Source of the DNA: an uncultured Verrucomicrobium sp.
GTDB lineage: Bacteria > Verrucomicrobiota > Verrucomicrobiia > Methylacidiphilales > GAS474
Assembly (NCBI GenBank): GCA_903889845.1
Contig: CAISZB010000294.1
Span: 1 to 15,949, forward strand
Direction of reading: 5' to 3'
DNA length: 15,949 bases
Shown here: positions 1 to 7,343 of the stretch, piece by piece
How the letters are laid out: every line of letters starts with the position of its first letter
Position numbering within the stretch: position 1 is the first letter of the stretch
Program-made: the position numbers and the translations under genes
Notes under the pieces: generated by a model
Database searches by the model: none
Seen by the model: only the letters and a program-made list of their open reading frames with translations
What the model was told of the DNA's origin: nothing

Positions 1-189
1 CGGATCGAGGAGCGCGGCGAGAAGGAGCGCGACCAGGAGGATCTTCGGCCAGAGAAGGGTCCAGGCGTGGCGGGGGCCTTCCCGCTGCGCGAGCCGCTGG
101 AACAGGAAGACGAGCAGCCCGCCCGCGCCGAGGGCGAGGAGGGAGAACGCGATCGGTCCCCAGACCGGATTCCATTCGAGGGCGGTCAT
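1..189 (-). CDS. Partial membrane protein, N-terminus only (last visible gene of MoxR/vWA operon)
   Basis: The ATG at 187-189 overlaps the TGA stop of the upstream gene (ATGA, 4 bp), which suggests translational coupling. The visible 63 residues start MTALEWNPVWGPIAFSLLAL and stay open to the left edge. They hold two hydrophobic stretches, about residues 11-28 and 47-62, separated by a short charged segment (QRLAQREGPRHAW). That layout fits the N-terminal membrane hairpin of the large vWA or glutamine-amidotransferase-like membrane proteins that often follow BatA-type genes in MoxR operons. The identification rests on context and topology only; no catalytic domain is visible. The gene is cut by the window and gives no sign of being broken. 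Confidence 0.7.
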   Translation of the reverse strand, partial: MTALEWNPVWGPIAFSLLALGAGGLLVFLFQRLAQREGPRHAWTLLWPKILLVALLLAALLDP

Positions 190-2330
190 GGGTTGGCCTT
201 TGGTTTGGGCTTGGACTGGACCGAAAGCTGGAAGCTTTGCCGGTTCGCCACGGCGGTCTCCAGCGCCAGGACGAGGAGGGCCGCCGTCAGGAGCCAACCG
301 TAGAGGAATTGCGAGGACTGGCCGGGTGTCGAGGCGGACCCCGACGCGAGGCGGTCGTCCGGGTTCCAGGCGACGACCTCGTGCGGTACCGGCTTCAGGA
401 AGGGGATGGGGCCGGTGCCGAGGAATTCCTGCCCGGCTTCCTCGGCGGCGGAGCTGACTGCGGCCCAGGTCGTCCGGTCATTTTGGCTTTGGCGGATTTC
501 TAGGATGCCCGCGCGCGGCACGGGGCCGAAGTCCCGGGGCTGCCCCTGCCACGCGACGGAGGCCCCGGCGAGGGAACGGATCGAGGCCGGTTTCACCAGC
601 GCTTCGGAAGGGAAGCGGAGAGTTTCCCCGGCGAGGCGGCTTTGGACGGGGGTCCCCTCCAATTGCGTGTCGTTCCCCGACAAGACAGCTTGGACGAAGA
701 CGACGAAGCCCGGTTTGAGGGGGAGGGAGGAATCCTGCGGGGTGAAGGCGATGCCGCTGGTCCAGAGCGTCCCCTTGCCGAGGCTCCGCCGGGCGAAGAC
801 CGGGGCCCCGCCGCTTCCCGTCGTTCCTGAAGTTGCCAAGAGCGGTTGCCAGGCTTTCCCGAGCGTGAGGGGGCGGTAGCGGAAGACGCGCAGGGGGCCG
901 AGCTTCGGTCGGCCGTCGGCGTCCCGGAGGTCGCGCCACAGGGGATCGTCGGCCTGGAGGGGGAGGAGGGCTTCGGGATCGGTCCCCGCCGGGGTCTCCT
1001 TGAGCGGCGCGGCCTCGGCTTCCAGCCAGGGGGGAAGAGGGTGCCCTGCCGATCCGCCCGAACCGGGCGAGGGGATGAGGGCGAGCGTGCCGCCCTGCCG
1101 GACGAAGGTCTCCAGGGCCTTCACCGTGGCGGCGTCCTGGGGGAAGGCGTCCCAGACAAGGACGACGGAAGCGACGCCCGACGGGTCGGCCAGGGCGGCG
1201 GCGAGCTTGTCGGCGGCGATGTCGGTGGCGTCGAGGCCGGAGAGCCCGGGGCCGCCGCCGGGAGAGACGGCGTAGGGGAGCGCGGCGAAGGCTTTTCGAC
1301 CTCCGACGAAGAGGACTTTCCGGGGATCGGTGCCGTTGAAGCCGAGGGTGACCTGCCCTCCGCCGGGGGCGACGTCGCCCTCGACCCAGGCCCGCGCCCA
1401 ATGGAAGCCCGCACTGGGGAAGGAGAAGGGGGCGACGACGGAGAGCGATTCTCCGGCCCCGACGGAGAAGTCCCGGGAAGTCGCCTTGCCTGTGTCGTCG
1501 GTCGTGTTCAGGTGGACCAGTGCGGGGACGGGACCGACGTTCCGCAGGGCGAGGCGGACCCGCGCGGGATGGCCCACGGGGAGCGAGGCGGCGGGGGCCT
1601 CGGCCAGGGAGAGGGCGACCGCCCCCGTCGTCAACGGGGCCGTGGCGATCCGGTGGACGACGATCCGGGTGCGGGGCGGCAGCCCGGCTTCCGGGGAGAA
1701 GGCTCCCCGGTTCCAGCGGGAGGCGCGGAGGTCGGTGAGGAGGTCGATCTCCCGGACGGGCTGTCGTGCGGTTTCGAGGAGGGCCAAGGCCCGGCGCAGC
1801 GCCTCGGGGACATCGGCGGCACCGTCGGTCGGGGTCAGCCGGGACAGGGCCTCCTTCAGTGCGCCCGCGTCGGCGCGGAACCCGGCGGGCAACGCGGCGA
1901 GGGGGTCGGGGATCATGAGTTGAACCGCCGTCGCGTCTCCCGTAGGGGTTGCCTCGGCCCAGGCTTCGGCGGTCCGCGCGGCGAGGGTCAGTTTCGGGAC
2001 GCCGTCGGCCCCGGCTCCCGACATGGAGGCCGAGTTGTCGATCAGGATGATCCGGGCCGTCGCGCCGCCTGTGCCTCCTCCCCACGGCGTCCCGGGGCGC
2101 ATCAGGGCGAGGACGACGAGGGCGATGAAGAGGCAGCGGAGGAAGAGGAGGAGCCAGGCGTGAACCTTCCGCTTCGCGCTCAGGCGGGGATCGATCCGGT
2201 GGAAGAAGAGGAGGGAGGGGAAGTCCTGCACCGCCTTCTTCAGACGGAAGAAGAGGTGGAAGATGACCGGGAGGAGGATCGCCGGGAGAAACCAGGCGAC
2301 GGCGGGATGGGCCAGGAGGAAGGGGGGCAT
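186..2330 (-). CDS. BatA-type membrane protein with vWA domain
   Basis: This 714-residue protein is an inner-membrane vWA-domain protein. The N-terminal ~80 residues match the BatA (aerotolerance regulator) N-terminal domain: a hydrophobic segment at about 9-29, a basic stretch, and a second segment at about 59-77 ending in MRPG. A vWA domain starts near residue 92 with a MIDAS-type motif DNSAS at 98-102. The middle contains a glutamine-amidotransferase-like region (KVLFVGG, then LETFVRQGGTLALIPSPG). A third hydrophobic segment lies about 30 residues from the C-terminus, so most of the protein is probably periplasmic. I chose the ATG at 2328-2330 because the family usually starts just before this hydrophobic stretch; a TTG at 2346-2348, directly after the upstream stop, would add six residues. 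No clear Shine-Dalgarno is visible. It probably works with the MoxR ATPase and DUF58 protein upstream; its cellular role is not known. Confidence 0.88.
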   Translation of the reverse strand: MPPFLLAHPAVAWFLPAILLPVIFHLFFRLKKAVQDFPSLLFFHRIDPRLSAKRKVHAWLLLFLRCLFIALVVLALMRPGTPWGGGTGGATARIILIDNSASMSGAGADGVPKLTLAARTAEAWAEATPTGDATAVQLMIPDPLAALPAGFRADAGALKEALSRLTPTDGAADVPEALRRALALLETARQPVREIDLLTDLRASRWNRGAFSPEAGLPPRTRIVVHRIATAPLTTGAVALSLAEAPAASLPVGHPARVRLALRNVGPVPALVHLNTTDDTGKATSRDFSVGAGESLSVVAPFSFPSAGFHWARAWVEGDVAPGGGQVTLGFNGTDPRKVLFVGGRKAFAALPYAVSPGGGPGLSGLDATDIAADKLAAALADPSGVASVVLVWDAFPQDAATVKALETFVRQGGTLALIPSPGSGGSAGHPLPPWLEAEAAPLKETPAGTDPEALLPLQADDPLWRDLRDADGRPKLGPLRVFRYRPLTLGKAWQPLLATSGTTGSGGAPVFARRSLGKGTLWTSGIAFTPQDSSLPLKPGFVVFVQAVLSGNDTQLEGTPVQSRLAGETLRFPSEALVKPASIRSLAGASVAWQGQPRDFGPVPRAGILEIRQSQNDRTTWAAVSSAAEEAGQEFLGTGPIPFLKPVPHEVVAWNPDDRLASGSASTPGQSSQFLYGWLLTAALLVLALETAVANRQSFQLSVQSKPKPKANP

Positions 2331-2348
2331 GGCAGGGAGGGATTGCAA

Positions 2349-3251
2349 CTAGCCCGACTTCGACATGCCCTTGGCCCGCTTCGCCACGGCGTCGAGGACC
2401 GGGGTGCGGGTGTCGAGGGTGAAGTAGTCGGCCCCGCAGCCGGTGCAGAGGCGGCGCAGTTCGTCGATGTGGCCCTGGACGGCGCGCCCGTAAGCGTCCT
2501 TCAGTTCCCCGGCGTCGATCAGGAGCTTTTCCTTGGTCTCCAGGTCGCGCAACTCGACGAGGCCCTGGAGGGGGGGGGCGACCTCGGCCCCGTCGAGGAG
2601 GTGGAAGACGACGACCTCGTGGCGGCTGTGCTGGAGGTGCTGGATGCCGCGGGCGATCTCGTCCGGGGCTTGGAGGAAGTCGGAGAGGATGAGGACGAGG
2701 TGGCGGGAGCGGAGCCGTTCGGCCGCCTCGTGGAGGGCTTTCTCGATGTGGCCCGCGCCGTCGGGGACCGTGGCCTCCATCTCGCGCAGGAGCGGTCCGA
2801 GGGTCTCGACGCTGGCGACGGGCTCGAAGGCGCGGGTGACGCGGTCGGTGAAGAAGGAGAGGGAGGCGCTGTCTCCCTGGCAGACGAGGAGGTAGAGGAA
2901 GGCGGCGGCGAGGGAGCAGGCGTAGTCGAACTTCGTGCAGGGGCCGGTGTGCCGGAAGCCGAGGCTGGCCGAGGCGTCGACGAGGACGAGGGCGCGGAGG
3001 GAGGTCTCGTCCTGGAAGCGCCGGATCATGTGCCGGTCGGTCTTCGCGTAGACGGCCCAGTCGATGAGGTTCGGCGCGTCGCCCGGGACGTAGTCGCGGT
3101 ATTCGGCGAACTCGACGGAGGCACCGAAGTCGGGCGAGCGGTGGAGGCCCTGGGTCGCCCCCTGCATGGGGCGGCGCGTCGAGAGGGCGAGGCCCCGGAG
3201 CGGGTCGGCGACGTGCGGGGGCAGGTATTTGAAGGAGTGGGCCTCGGCCAT
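2349..3251 (-). CDS. DUF58 family protein (vWA-like)
   Basis: The 300-residue protein carries the DUF58 signature: G-x-HRSPDFGASVEFAEYR at about 35-52, then YVPGD and LIDWAVYAKT. A vWA core follows, with a MIDAS-like DASAS at 92-96 and the strand HLVLILSDF ending at D191. A CTGC pair lies near the C-terminus, possibly metal-binding (inference). There is no signal peptide or membrane helix, so it is probably cytoplasmic and facing the membrane. The start is well supported: AAAGGG (complement of 3258-3263) sits six bases before the ATG. It begins 22 bp after the MoxR stop and ends 18 bp before the BatA-type start, so the three genes are very likely co-transcribed. In other bacteria DUF58 proteins are regular partners of MoxR ATPases; the substrate is unknown. 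Confidence 0.92.
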   Translation of the reverse strand: MAEAHSFKYLPPHVADPLRGLALSTRRPMQGATQGLHRSPDFGASVEFAEYRDYVPGDAPNLIDWAVYAKTDRHMIRRFQDETSLRALVLVDASASLGFRHTGPCTKFDYACSLAAAFLYLLVCQGDSASLSFFTDRVTRAFEPVASVETLGPLLREMEATVPDGAGHIEKALHEAAERLRSRHLVLILSDFLQAPDEIARGIQHLQHSRHEVVVFHLLDGAEVAPPLQGLVELRDLETKEKLLIDAGELKDAYGRAVQGHIDELRRLCTGCGADYFTLDTRTPVLDAVAKRAKGMSKSG

Positions 3252-3273
3252 GGGTTTCCCTTTGGCCTGGGCC

Positions 3274-4593
3274 TCAGCCCTTGGTCGAGTAATCGGGCTC
3301 CGGCACGGTCTGGAGGAGGCGCTTCACGATCTCGTCGGAATCGACCCCCTCGCTGCTCGCGGCGAAGTTGCACAGGATGCGGTGCCGGAGGACGGGCAGG
3401 GCGTAGGCGCGGACGTCATCGCAGGAGACGTTGAGCCGCCCCTCCAGCAGGGCGTGGGCCTTCGCAGCGAGGAGGAGGTATTGCCCCGCGCGCGGTCCGG
3501 CCCCCCAGCGGACCCAGCGGGTGACGAACTCCGGCGCGTCGGCGGCGTCCGGACGGGTCGCGCGGACGAGGCGGGTGACGTAGGTGCCGACGTGGCGGCT
3601 GACCGGCGTCTGGCGGACGAGGCGCTGGAAGGCGAGGAGGGCCTCCCGGTCGAGGACGCAGCCGACCTCGCGGACGGCGTCCCGCGTCGTCTCCAGGATG
3701 ATCTCCTCCTCCTCCTCGGCGGAGGGGAAGCCGACCTTCACACAGAACATGAACCGGTCGAGCTGGGCCTCGGGGAGGGGATAGGTCCCCTCCTGCTCGA
3801 TCGGGTTCTGCGTCGCGATGACGAAGAAGGGCTCCGGCAACTCGTAGGTGGCGCCGGAGACGGTGACGCGCCGCTCCTGCATCGCCTCCAGGAGGGCGGC
3901 CTGGGTCTTCGGCGGCGTCCGGTTGATTTCGTCGGCCAGGAGGAGGTGGGTGAAGACGGGGCCTTTCTTGAAGCGGAATTCGCGCCGGGAGGTCGCGGGG
4001 TCCTCCTCCAGCATCTGGGTGCCGAGGATGTCGGAGGGCATGAGGTCCGGCGTGAACTGGACGCGGCGGCAGTCGAGTTCGAGGGTCCCGGCGAGTGACT
4101 TCGCCATGAGGGTCTTGGCCAAACCGGGCGTGCCGACCAGGAGGCAGTGGCCCCGGGCGAAGAGGGCGACGAGGAGCTGCTTCACGACCGCCGCCTGCCC
4201 GACGACGACGCGTCCGAGCTGGGAGACGATCCGGGCCTCGGCCTCGTGGAGCCGCGCGGCGGCGGCCTCGGGATCGTCGATCTCGACCGGCTCCGCCGTC
4301 CGGGAAAACTCGAAGGCGGTCCCGCCGATGGCGAACCGGGTGCCGTCGGCCAGGGTCACCTCGGGGACGCCGAGGCCGTCGACGAGGAGGGGCGCGTTGG
4401 CGTCGTAGCAGCGGACGCGCCAGGCCCCCGGGCCTCCGTCGAGGTCGAGGAGGGCGTGCTGGGGCAGCGCGGCGGGATCGGCGGCGTCGAGGACGATGTG
4501 GCAGCCCGTGTCGGTGCCGATGAGGAGAGGGGTGCCGTCGAGCGGTAGGGCGGTTTCCCGGCCATCGGAGGTGCGGATGAGGAGGCGGTCCAT
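3274..4593 (-). CDS. MoxR-family AAA+ ATPase with N-terminal FHA-like domain
   Basis: The 439-residue protein has two parts. Residues about 120-439 are a MoxR AAA+ ATPase: Walker A GTPGLAKT at 154-161, Walker B LLLADEIN at 217-224, sensor 1 TQNP at 261-264, LDRF arginine-finger region at 278-281, and a C-terminal lid with GAGPRAGQ at 364-371. Residues about 1-97 are not part of a normal MoxR (usually 310-350 aa). They read like a forkhead-associated domain: LLIGTDTGCHIVLD, PQHALL, then DANAPLLVDG and TRFAIGGTAFEF. The FHA arginine (GR) and serine (SxxH) expected for phosphothreonine binding are not obvious. The ATG at 4591-4593 fits the FHA beginning; no strong Shine-Dalgarno is seen. MoxR proteins are thought to be chaperone-like ATPases acting on vWA partners, and two such partners follow directly. 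Confidence 0.92.
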   Translation of the reverse strand: MDRLLIRTSDGRETALPLDGTPLLIGTDTGCHIVLDAADPAALPQHALLDLDGGPGAWRVRCYDANAPLLVDGLGVPEVTLADGTRFAIGGTAFEFSRTAEPVEIDDPEAAAARLHEAEARIVSQLGRVVVGQAAVVKQLLVALFARGHCLLVGTPGLAKTLMAKSLAGTLELDCRRVQFTPDLMPSDILGTQMLEEDPATSRREFRFKKGPVFTHLLLADEINRTPPKTQAALLEAMQERRVTVSGATYELPEPFFVIATQNPIEQEGTYPLPEAQLDRFMFCVKVGFPSAEEEEEIILETTRDAVREVGCVLDREALLAFQRLVRQTPVSRHVGTYVTRLVRATRPDAADAPEFVTRWVRWGAGPRAGQYLLLAAKAHALLEGRLNVSCDDVRAYALPVLRHRILCNFAASSEGVDSDEIVKRLLQTVPEPDYSTKG

Positions 4594-4610
4594 GGTCTTT
4601 TTAAAAAGCG

Positions 4611-4638
4611 AATGAGTGGTCTCTAATGAGTGGTCGAA
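4611..4638. repeat. Tandem 14-bp duplication at a gene junction
   Basis: AATGAGTGGTC occurs at 4611-4621 and again at 4625-4635, giving a 14-bp period. The right copy includes the last codons and stop of the DUF4159 gene; the left copy lies in the spacer before the MoxR start. It looks like a small slippage duplication. Confidence 0.8.
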
Positions 4639-6140
4639 TAGACGAGGATGTCCATGCCGAGGGGGAGGGCCGTCTCGTTCCGGTAGGCGAGGGCGAGGGG
4701 GTATTCGTTCTCCGACCACCCCGCCTCCAGGTCGATGGGGCTGTAGATGACCCGCAAATCCCCGTTGAGGGTGACGCCCTCCAGCTTCGGCTCCTTCAGG
4801 GCGCCGTAGCGCATCGCGACGGCGGGGGTGTAGGACGCGTCCCGGACCGGGGCGGCGGCGCTGAAGAGGGGATGGGAGAGGGGGATCGCCTCCAGCTTCG
4901 CGTCGGGGAGGACCTTTGCTATCTCCCGGCGGACGGCGGCGTCGAAGGTGGCGAGGCCGAGGCCGTTGTTGATGAAGAGGGTGCCGTTCCGCTGGAGGAA
5001 GCCGCGCAGGGCGACGACCGCCGCGTCGTTGAAGTGGAAGTCGTCGAGGCCGGTGAGGTAGAGGAAGGAGACCCGGGAGAGGTCGTCCTTGCCCGGCTTC
5101 AGCACGATCCGCTTCAGGTTGACCCGCAGGGAGGTGCTCTTGCGGAGCTTGGAGAGGAGGTCGACGGCGTTGTTCGGGTGGACGTTGAAGGAGCCGTCGT
5201 GCTCGATCTGCGCGAAGACGAATTCGTCGGTCGGCGTCTTCTCGTCGACGGCGGCGAAGAGTTCGGGCTTGGCCTCCTCGATCCCGACGCGGTGGTAGCC
5301 GATCGCGTAGGCGACGAGGTTCAGCCCGAGGATCTCGGACGAGGGGGCGTCGTAGAAGGCGGCCTGGGGGAGGAGCGGGACGTCGTGGTTGTCCCAGCCG
5401 CAGCCGAGGCCGTATTTCGAGATGAGGACGCCGATGCGGGAGCCGACGTAGAGGCCTTCCAGGTAGGGCTGGTCCGACTTCACGTTCGCGGAGTAATGGA
5501 CCGTCTTCACGTCGCTGACCATGTGGTAGAGGGGGTGGTCGGCGGGAATCGGCCGCCAGGGGATCTCCGGGAAGGCCTGCTGCATGAGGGCGCGGGCCGA
5601 GTCGTAGAAGTAGGGCGATCCGGCGACCGAGTCGAAGACCACCATCCCGCCCTTGAGGACGTAGGCGCGGAGGAGGGCGAGGTTCTTCGCGTCGAGCTTC
5701 AGGGAACGGGTGCCGCTGAAGAAGAGGACGGCCATCTTTTCGGGATCGCCGTCGAAGGCGGCCAGGGAGACCTCCTCCGAGCCGTATTGGAGGCCGAGCT
5801 TCGTCTGGACCTTGGAGAAGAGCTGCTGGAGGTCGGCGGGGCAGAGGTTCCAGTCGGCGATCTTCTGCGTCGCGCCCTCGCCGGAGGAGAAGGTGCCCTG
5901 CTCCCCCCAGACGACTTTGCCGAAGAGGGAGGGGGGCGTCGGCGGGCGGTTCCGTTCCGTACGCCGGAGGGGAGTCGCCGGTAGGGGGAGGGGAGGGAAG
6001 GCCTCGCCGCCGGAGATCCGCTTCGGGGGTGCTTCGGGAGGTTTTCCCAGGGGAACGAACCAATCGTTCTCTCCTGCGATGGCCGAAACCGCGCAAGCCA
6101 TCACCCCGATTATGGCACCGATCCAGTAGGAGTAGCGCAT
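4623..6140 (-). CDS. Secreted protein with two DUF4159-like domains
   Basis: The 505-residue protein starts with a likely signal peptide (hydrophobic 7-21, possible cleavage after AIA at 20-22). A proline-rich linker to about residue 72 is followed by two similar domains, about 75-285 and 307-505. Both show the DUF4159 order: an opening strand (KVVWGEQGTF and FVFAQIEHDGSFN), a strand then GxxxxxxD (LFFSGTRSLKLD and LYLTGLDDFHFND), a helix plus strand (LRAYVLKGGMVVFDS and LRGFLQRNGTLFINN), and PIPADHPLYH at 197-206 matched by AIPLSHPLFS at 418-427. The second domain is closer to the family pattern. It is first in the operon, 29 bp ahead of the MoxR gene. The ATG at 6138-6140 leaves a proper signal peptide; GAAGGAG lies 13 bases upstream, rather far. 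DUF4159 has no established biochemical function, but such genes recur beside MoxR/DUF58/BatA clusters. Confidence 0.85.
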   Translation of the reverse strand: MRYSYWIGAIIGVMACAVSAIAGENDWFVPLGKPPEAPPKRISGGEAFPPLPLPATPLRRTERNRPPTPPSLFGKVVWGEQGTFSSGEGATQKIADWNLCPADLQQLFSKVQTKLGLQYGSEEVSLAAFDGDPEKMAVLFFSGTRSLKLDAKNLALLRAYVLKGGMVVFDSVAGSPYFYDSARALMQQAFPEIPWRPIPADHPLYHMVSDVKTVHYSANVKSDQPYLEGLYVGSRIGVLISKYGLGCGWDNHDVPLLPQAAFYDAPSSEILGLNLVAYAIGYHRVGIEEAKPELFAAVDEKTPTDEFVFAQIEHDGSFNVHPNNAVDLLSKLRKSTSLRVNLKRIVLKPGKDDLSRVSFLYLTGLDDFHFNDAAVVALRGFLQRNGTLFINNGLGLATFDAAVRREIAKVLPDAKLEAIPLSHPLFSAAAPVRDASYTPAVAMRYGALKEPKLEGVTLNGDLRVIYSPIDLEAGWSENEYPLALAYRNETALPLGMDILVYSTTH

Positions 6141-6174
6141 CCTACCGGATAGACTCCTTCAGCGGTGAAAAGTT

Positions 6175-6215
6175 ACAATGCTATTTTTTAGAGTCTGCTG
6201 AGCGTTTCAATCAAA
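6175..6215 (-). promoter_or_regulatory. Possible promoter of the DUF4159-MoxR-DUF58-BatA operon
   Basis: The 237-bp gap between the AraC gene and the DUF4159 gene is the only sizeable space ahead of this operon. Its AT-richest part, read on the minus strand, holds TTGATTGAAACG followed about 17 bases later by CTAAAAAATAG. This could be a -35/-10 pair, but the match is weak. The rest of the gap shows no convincing gene, terminator or repeat. Confidence 0.25.
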
Positions 6216-6377
6216 GCGGGAGGGATGACGATGTCTCCTGCCGCCGCGCTCTTGGCTCCCGGCAGGACGGTGGTGAGGCTGGTCGAGCCGAGGGGGCGAT
6301 ATTGCATGGTGGGAGGCGGTCCAGAATGGGACCCCGCGTCGGGCGGTGGCAATGCCGAATTCCCGCGCGGTGACGGA

Positions 6378-7259
6378 TCAGGGCTTCTTCGCCTCGCGAT
6401 TCGTCCGTTGCCAGGCGCGAGGGGTGACGCCGAAGAAGCGGTGGAAGGCGGTGCTGAAGTGTTGGGAGGAGGAGAAGCCGTAACGCAGGGCGATTTCGGT
6501 GCTCCCGGCGCGCGGCTGGAGCAGGGCCGCTCGGGCCTCGGTCAGTCGCCGGCGCAGGTGATGGACGGCGGGGGTGATGCCCACTTCCCGGCGGAAGCAG
6601 GCGCAAAAGTGGGAGGGCTGGCGCATTGTCGCCACGGCGGCCAGCTCGGCCAGGGGTACCCGGCGGTCGAGGTGCCGCTCCAGGTGGGCCAGGGCCTTCC
6701 GGATGTTGTAGGAATAGGGGAGGACGGCGCGGGCGGGGGACGGCTGTTTTTCCCCGGCGAGGTTCTGCTCGATCAGGGCCAGGAGGGATTGGACGAAGGC
6801 CCGCACCACCGGCATGCGTCGGGGGAGGGGGGTGACCATCTGCCCGACGATGGCGCGGATGACGGGTTCCAGGGCCGGGCCTCCTTTCATGAGGCGCTTG
6901 GAGGAGGAGCGAAGGAGCTGGGCCACCCGCGCCCCATCGGGGCCGAGGCGGGCCAATTCCAGGCCGATCCAGAGTTGGTGGGTTTCTTCCCGGGAGGGGG
7001 CGGCGGTTTCATGCCATTCGCCCGGATGGACGGCGAAGATGTCCCCCATGCGTTGGAGGTGGGTCTTGCCTCCCAGCCGCCAACGGATGCTTCCGCGCGC
7101 GAGGCAAAGGAACTCGAATCCCCGGTGGCGATGCCGGGCCAGCCAGTGGCCCCGGGCGCAGAGCGCGTCGCCGCAATGGGTGAGGGCGGGAAACTCCGCG
7201 AGCGGGGCCTCGTGGTAGAAGCCCGTGGTGGAGAAGGGGAGGGTGCGTGCGGACGTCAT
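6378..7259 (-). CDS. AraC-family transcriptional regulator
   Basis: The 293-residue protein has an N-terminal cupin-like sensor, seen in HRHRGFEFLCLARG and GDIFAVHPGEWHE, and a C-terminal AraC/XylS double helix-turn-helix over about residues 185-285. The second HTH carries the family signature: STEIALRYGFSSSQHFSTAF then FFGVTPRAW. Such regulators usually activate sugar-use genes when they bind a small ligand. It is transcribed away from the GH38-ROK-SIS genes, which are its obvious targets, and also points toward the minus-strand operon. The chosen ATG at 7257-7259 lies inside the left arm of an inverted repeat and has a T-run rather than a Shine-Dalgarno ahead of it. The message may therefore be leaderless or start further inside; no other ATG is near. 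Confidence 0.9.
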   Translation of the reverse strand: MTSARTLPFSTTGFYHEAPLAEFPALTHCGDALCARGHWLARHRHRGFEFLCLARGSIRWRLGGKTHLQRMGDIFAVHPGEWHETAAPSREETHQLWIGLELARLGPDGARVAQLLRSSSKRLMKGGPALEPVIRAIVGQMVTPLPRRMPVVRAFVQSLLALIEQNLAGEKQPSPARAVLPYSYNIRKALAHLERHLDRRVPLAELAAVATMRQPSHFCACFRREVGITPAVHHLRRRLTEARAALLQPRAGSTEIALRYGFSSSQHFSTAFHRFFGVTPRAWQRTNREAKKP

Positions 7260-7299
7260 AAAAAAACGAAACAGATTATTTTATATACATTATGACGTC
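7252..7299. promoter_or_regulatory. Divergent promoter region with 10-bp inverted repeat (candidate AraC operator)
   Basis: GACGTCATAA at 7252-7261 and TTATGACGTC at 7290-7299 are perfect reverse complements separated by 28 bp of AT-rich DNA. The centre contains TATATA at 7282-7287, usable as a -10 for the rightward genes, with no good -35 in front, as is common at activator-dependent promoters. The left arm covers the start codon of the AraC gene, so binding there could also repress the regulator itself. The role is inferred from position and symmetry. Confidence 0.55.
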
Positions 7300-7343
7300 G
7301 GATTATGGAAGCTTTGTCGGGTGGGAGCGGAGAGACTTTTCCC

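Noticed and set aside
846..3434. 862-codon open frame on the plus strand across the BatA-type and DUF58 genes
   Set aside because: It is antisense to two clear genes and made of repetitive G-, E- and D-rich sequence typical of GC-rich antisense frames; no domain is visible.
4626..5984. 452-codon plus-strand frame opposite the DUF4159 gene
   Set aside because: Low-complexity V-, E-, G-, D-rich antisense shadow of a gene with a signal peptide and recognisable domains.
4594..6096. Upstream extension of the MoxR reading frame to 940 codons
   Set aside because: The extra part overlaps the DUF4159 gene in another frame and is R- and P-rich; the FHA-like start at 4593 explains the N-terminus.
6315..6345. 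Hairpin GGTCC-AGAATG-GGACC between the AraC and DUF4159 genes as a terminator for the AraC gene
   Set aside because: The stem is short, interrupted by extra C residues, and has no T-run on either strand.
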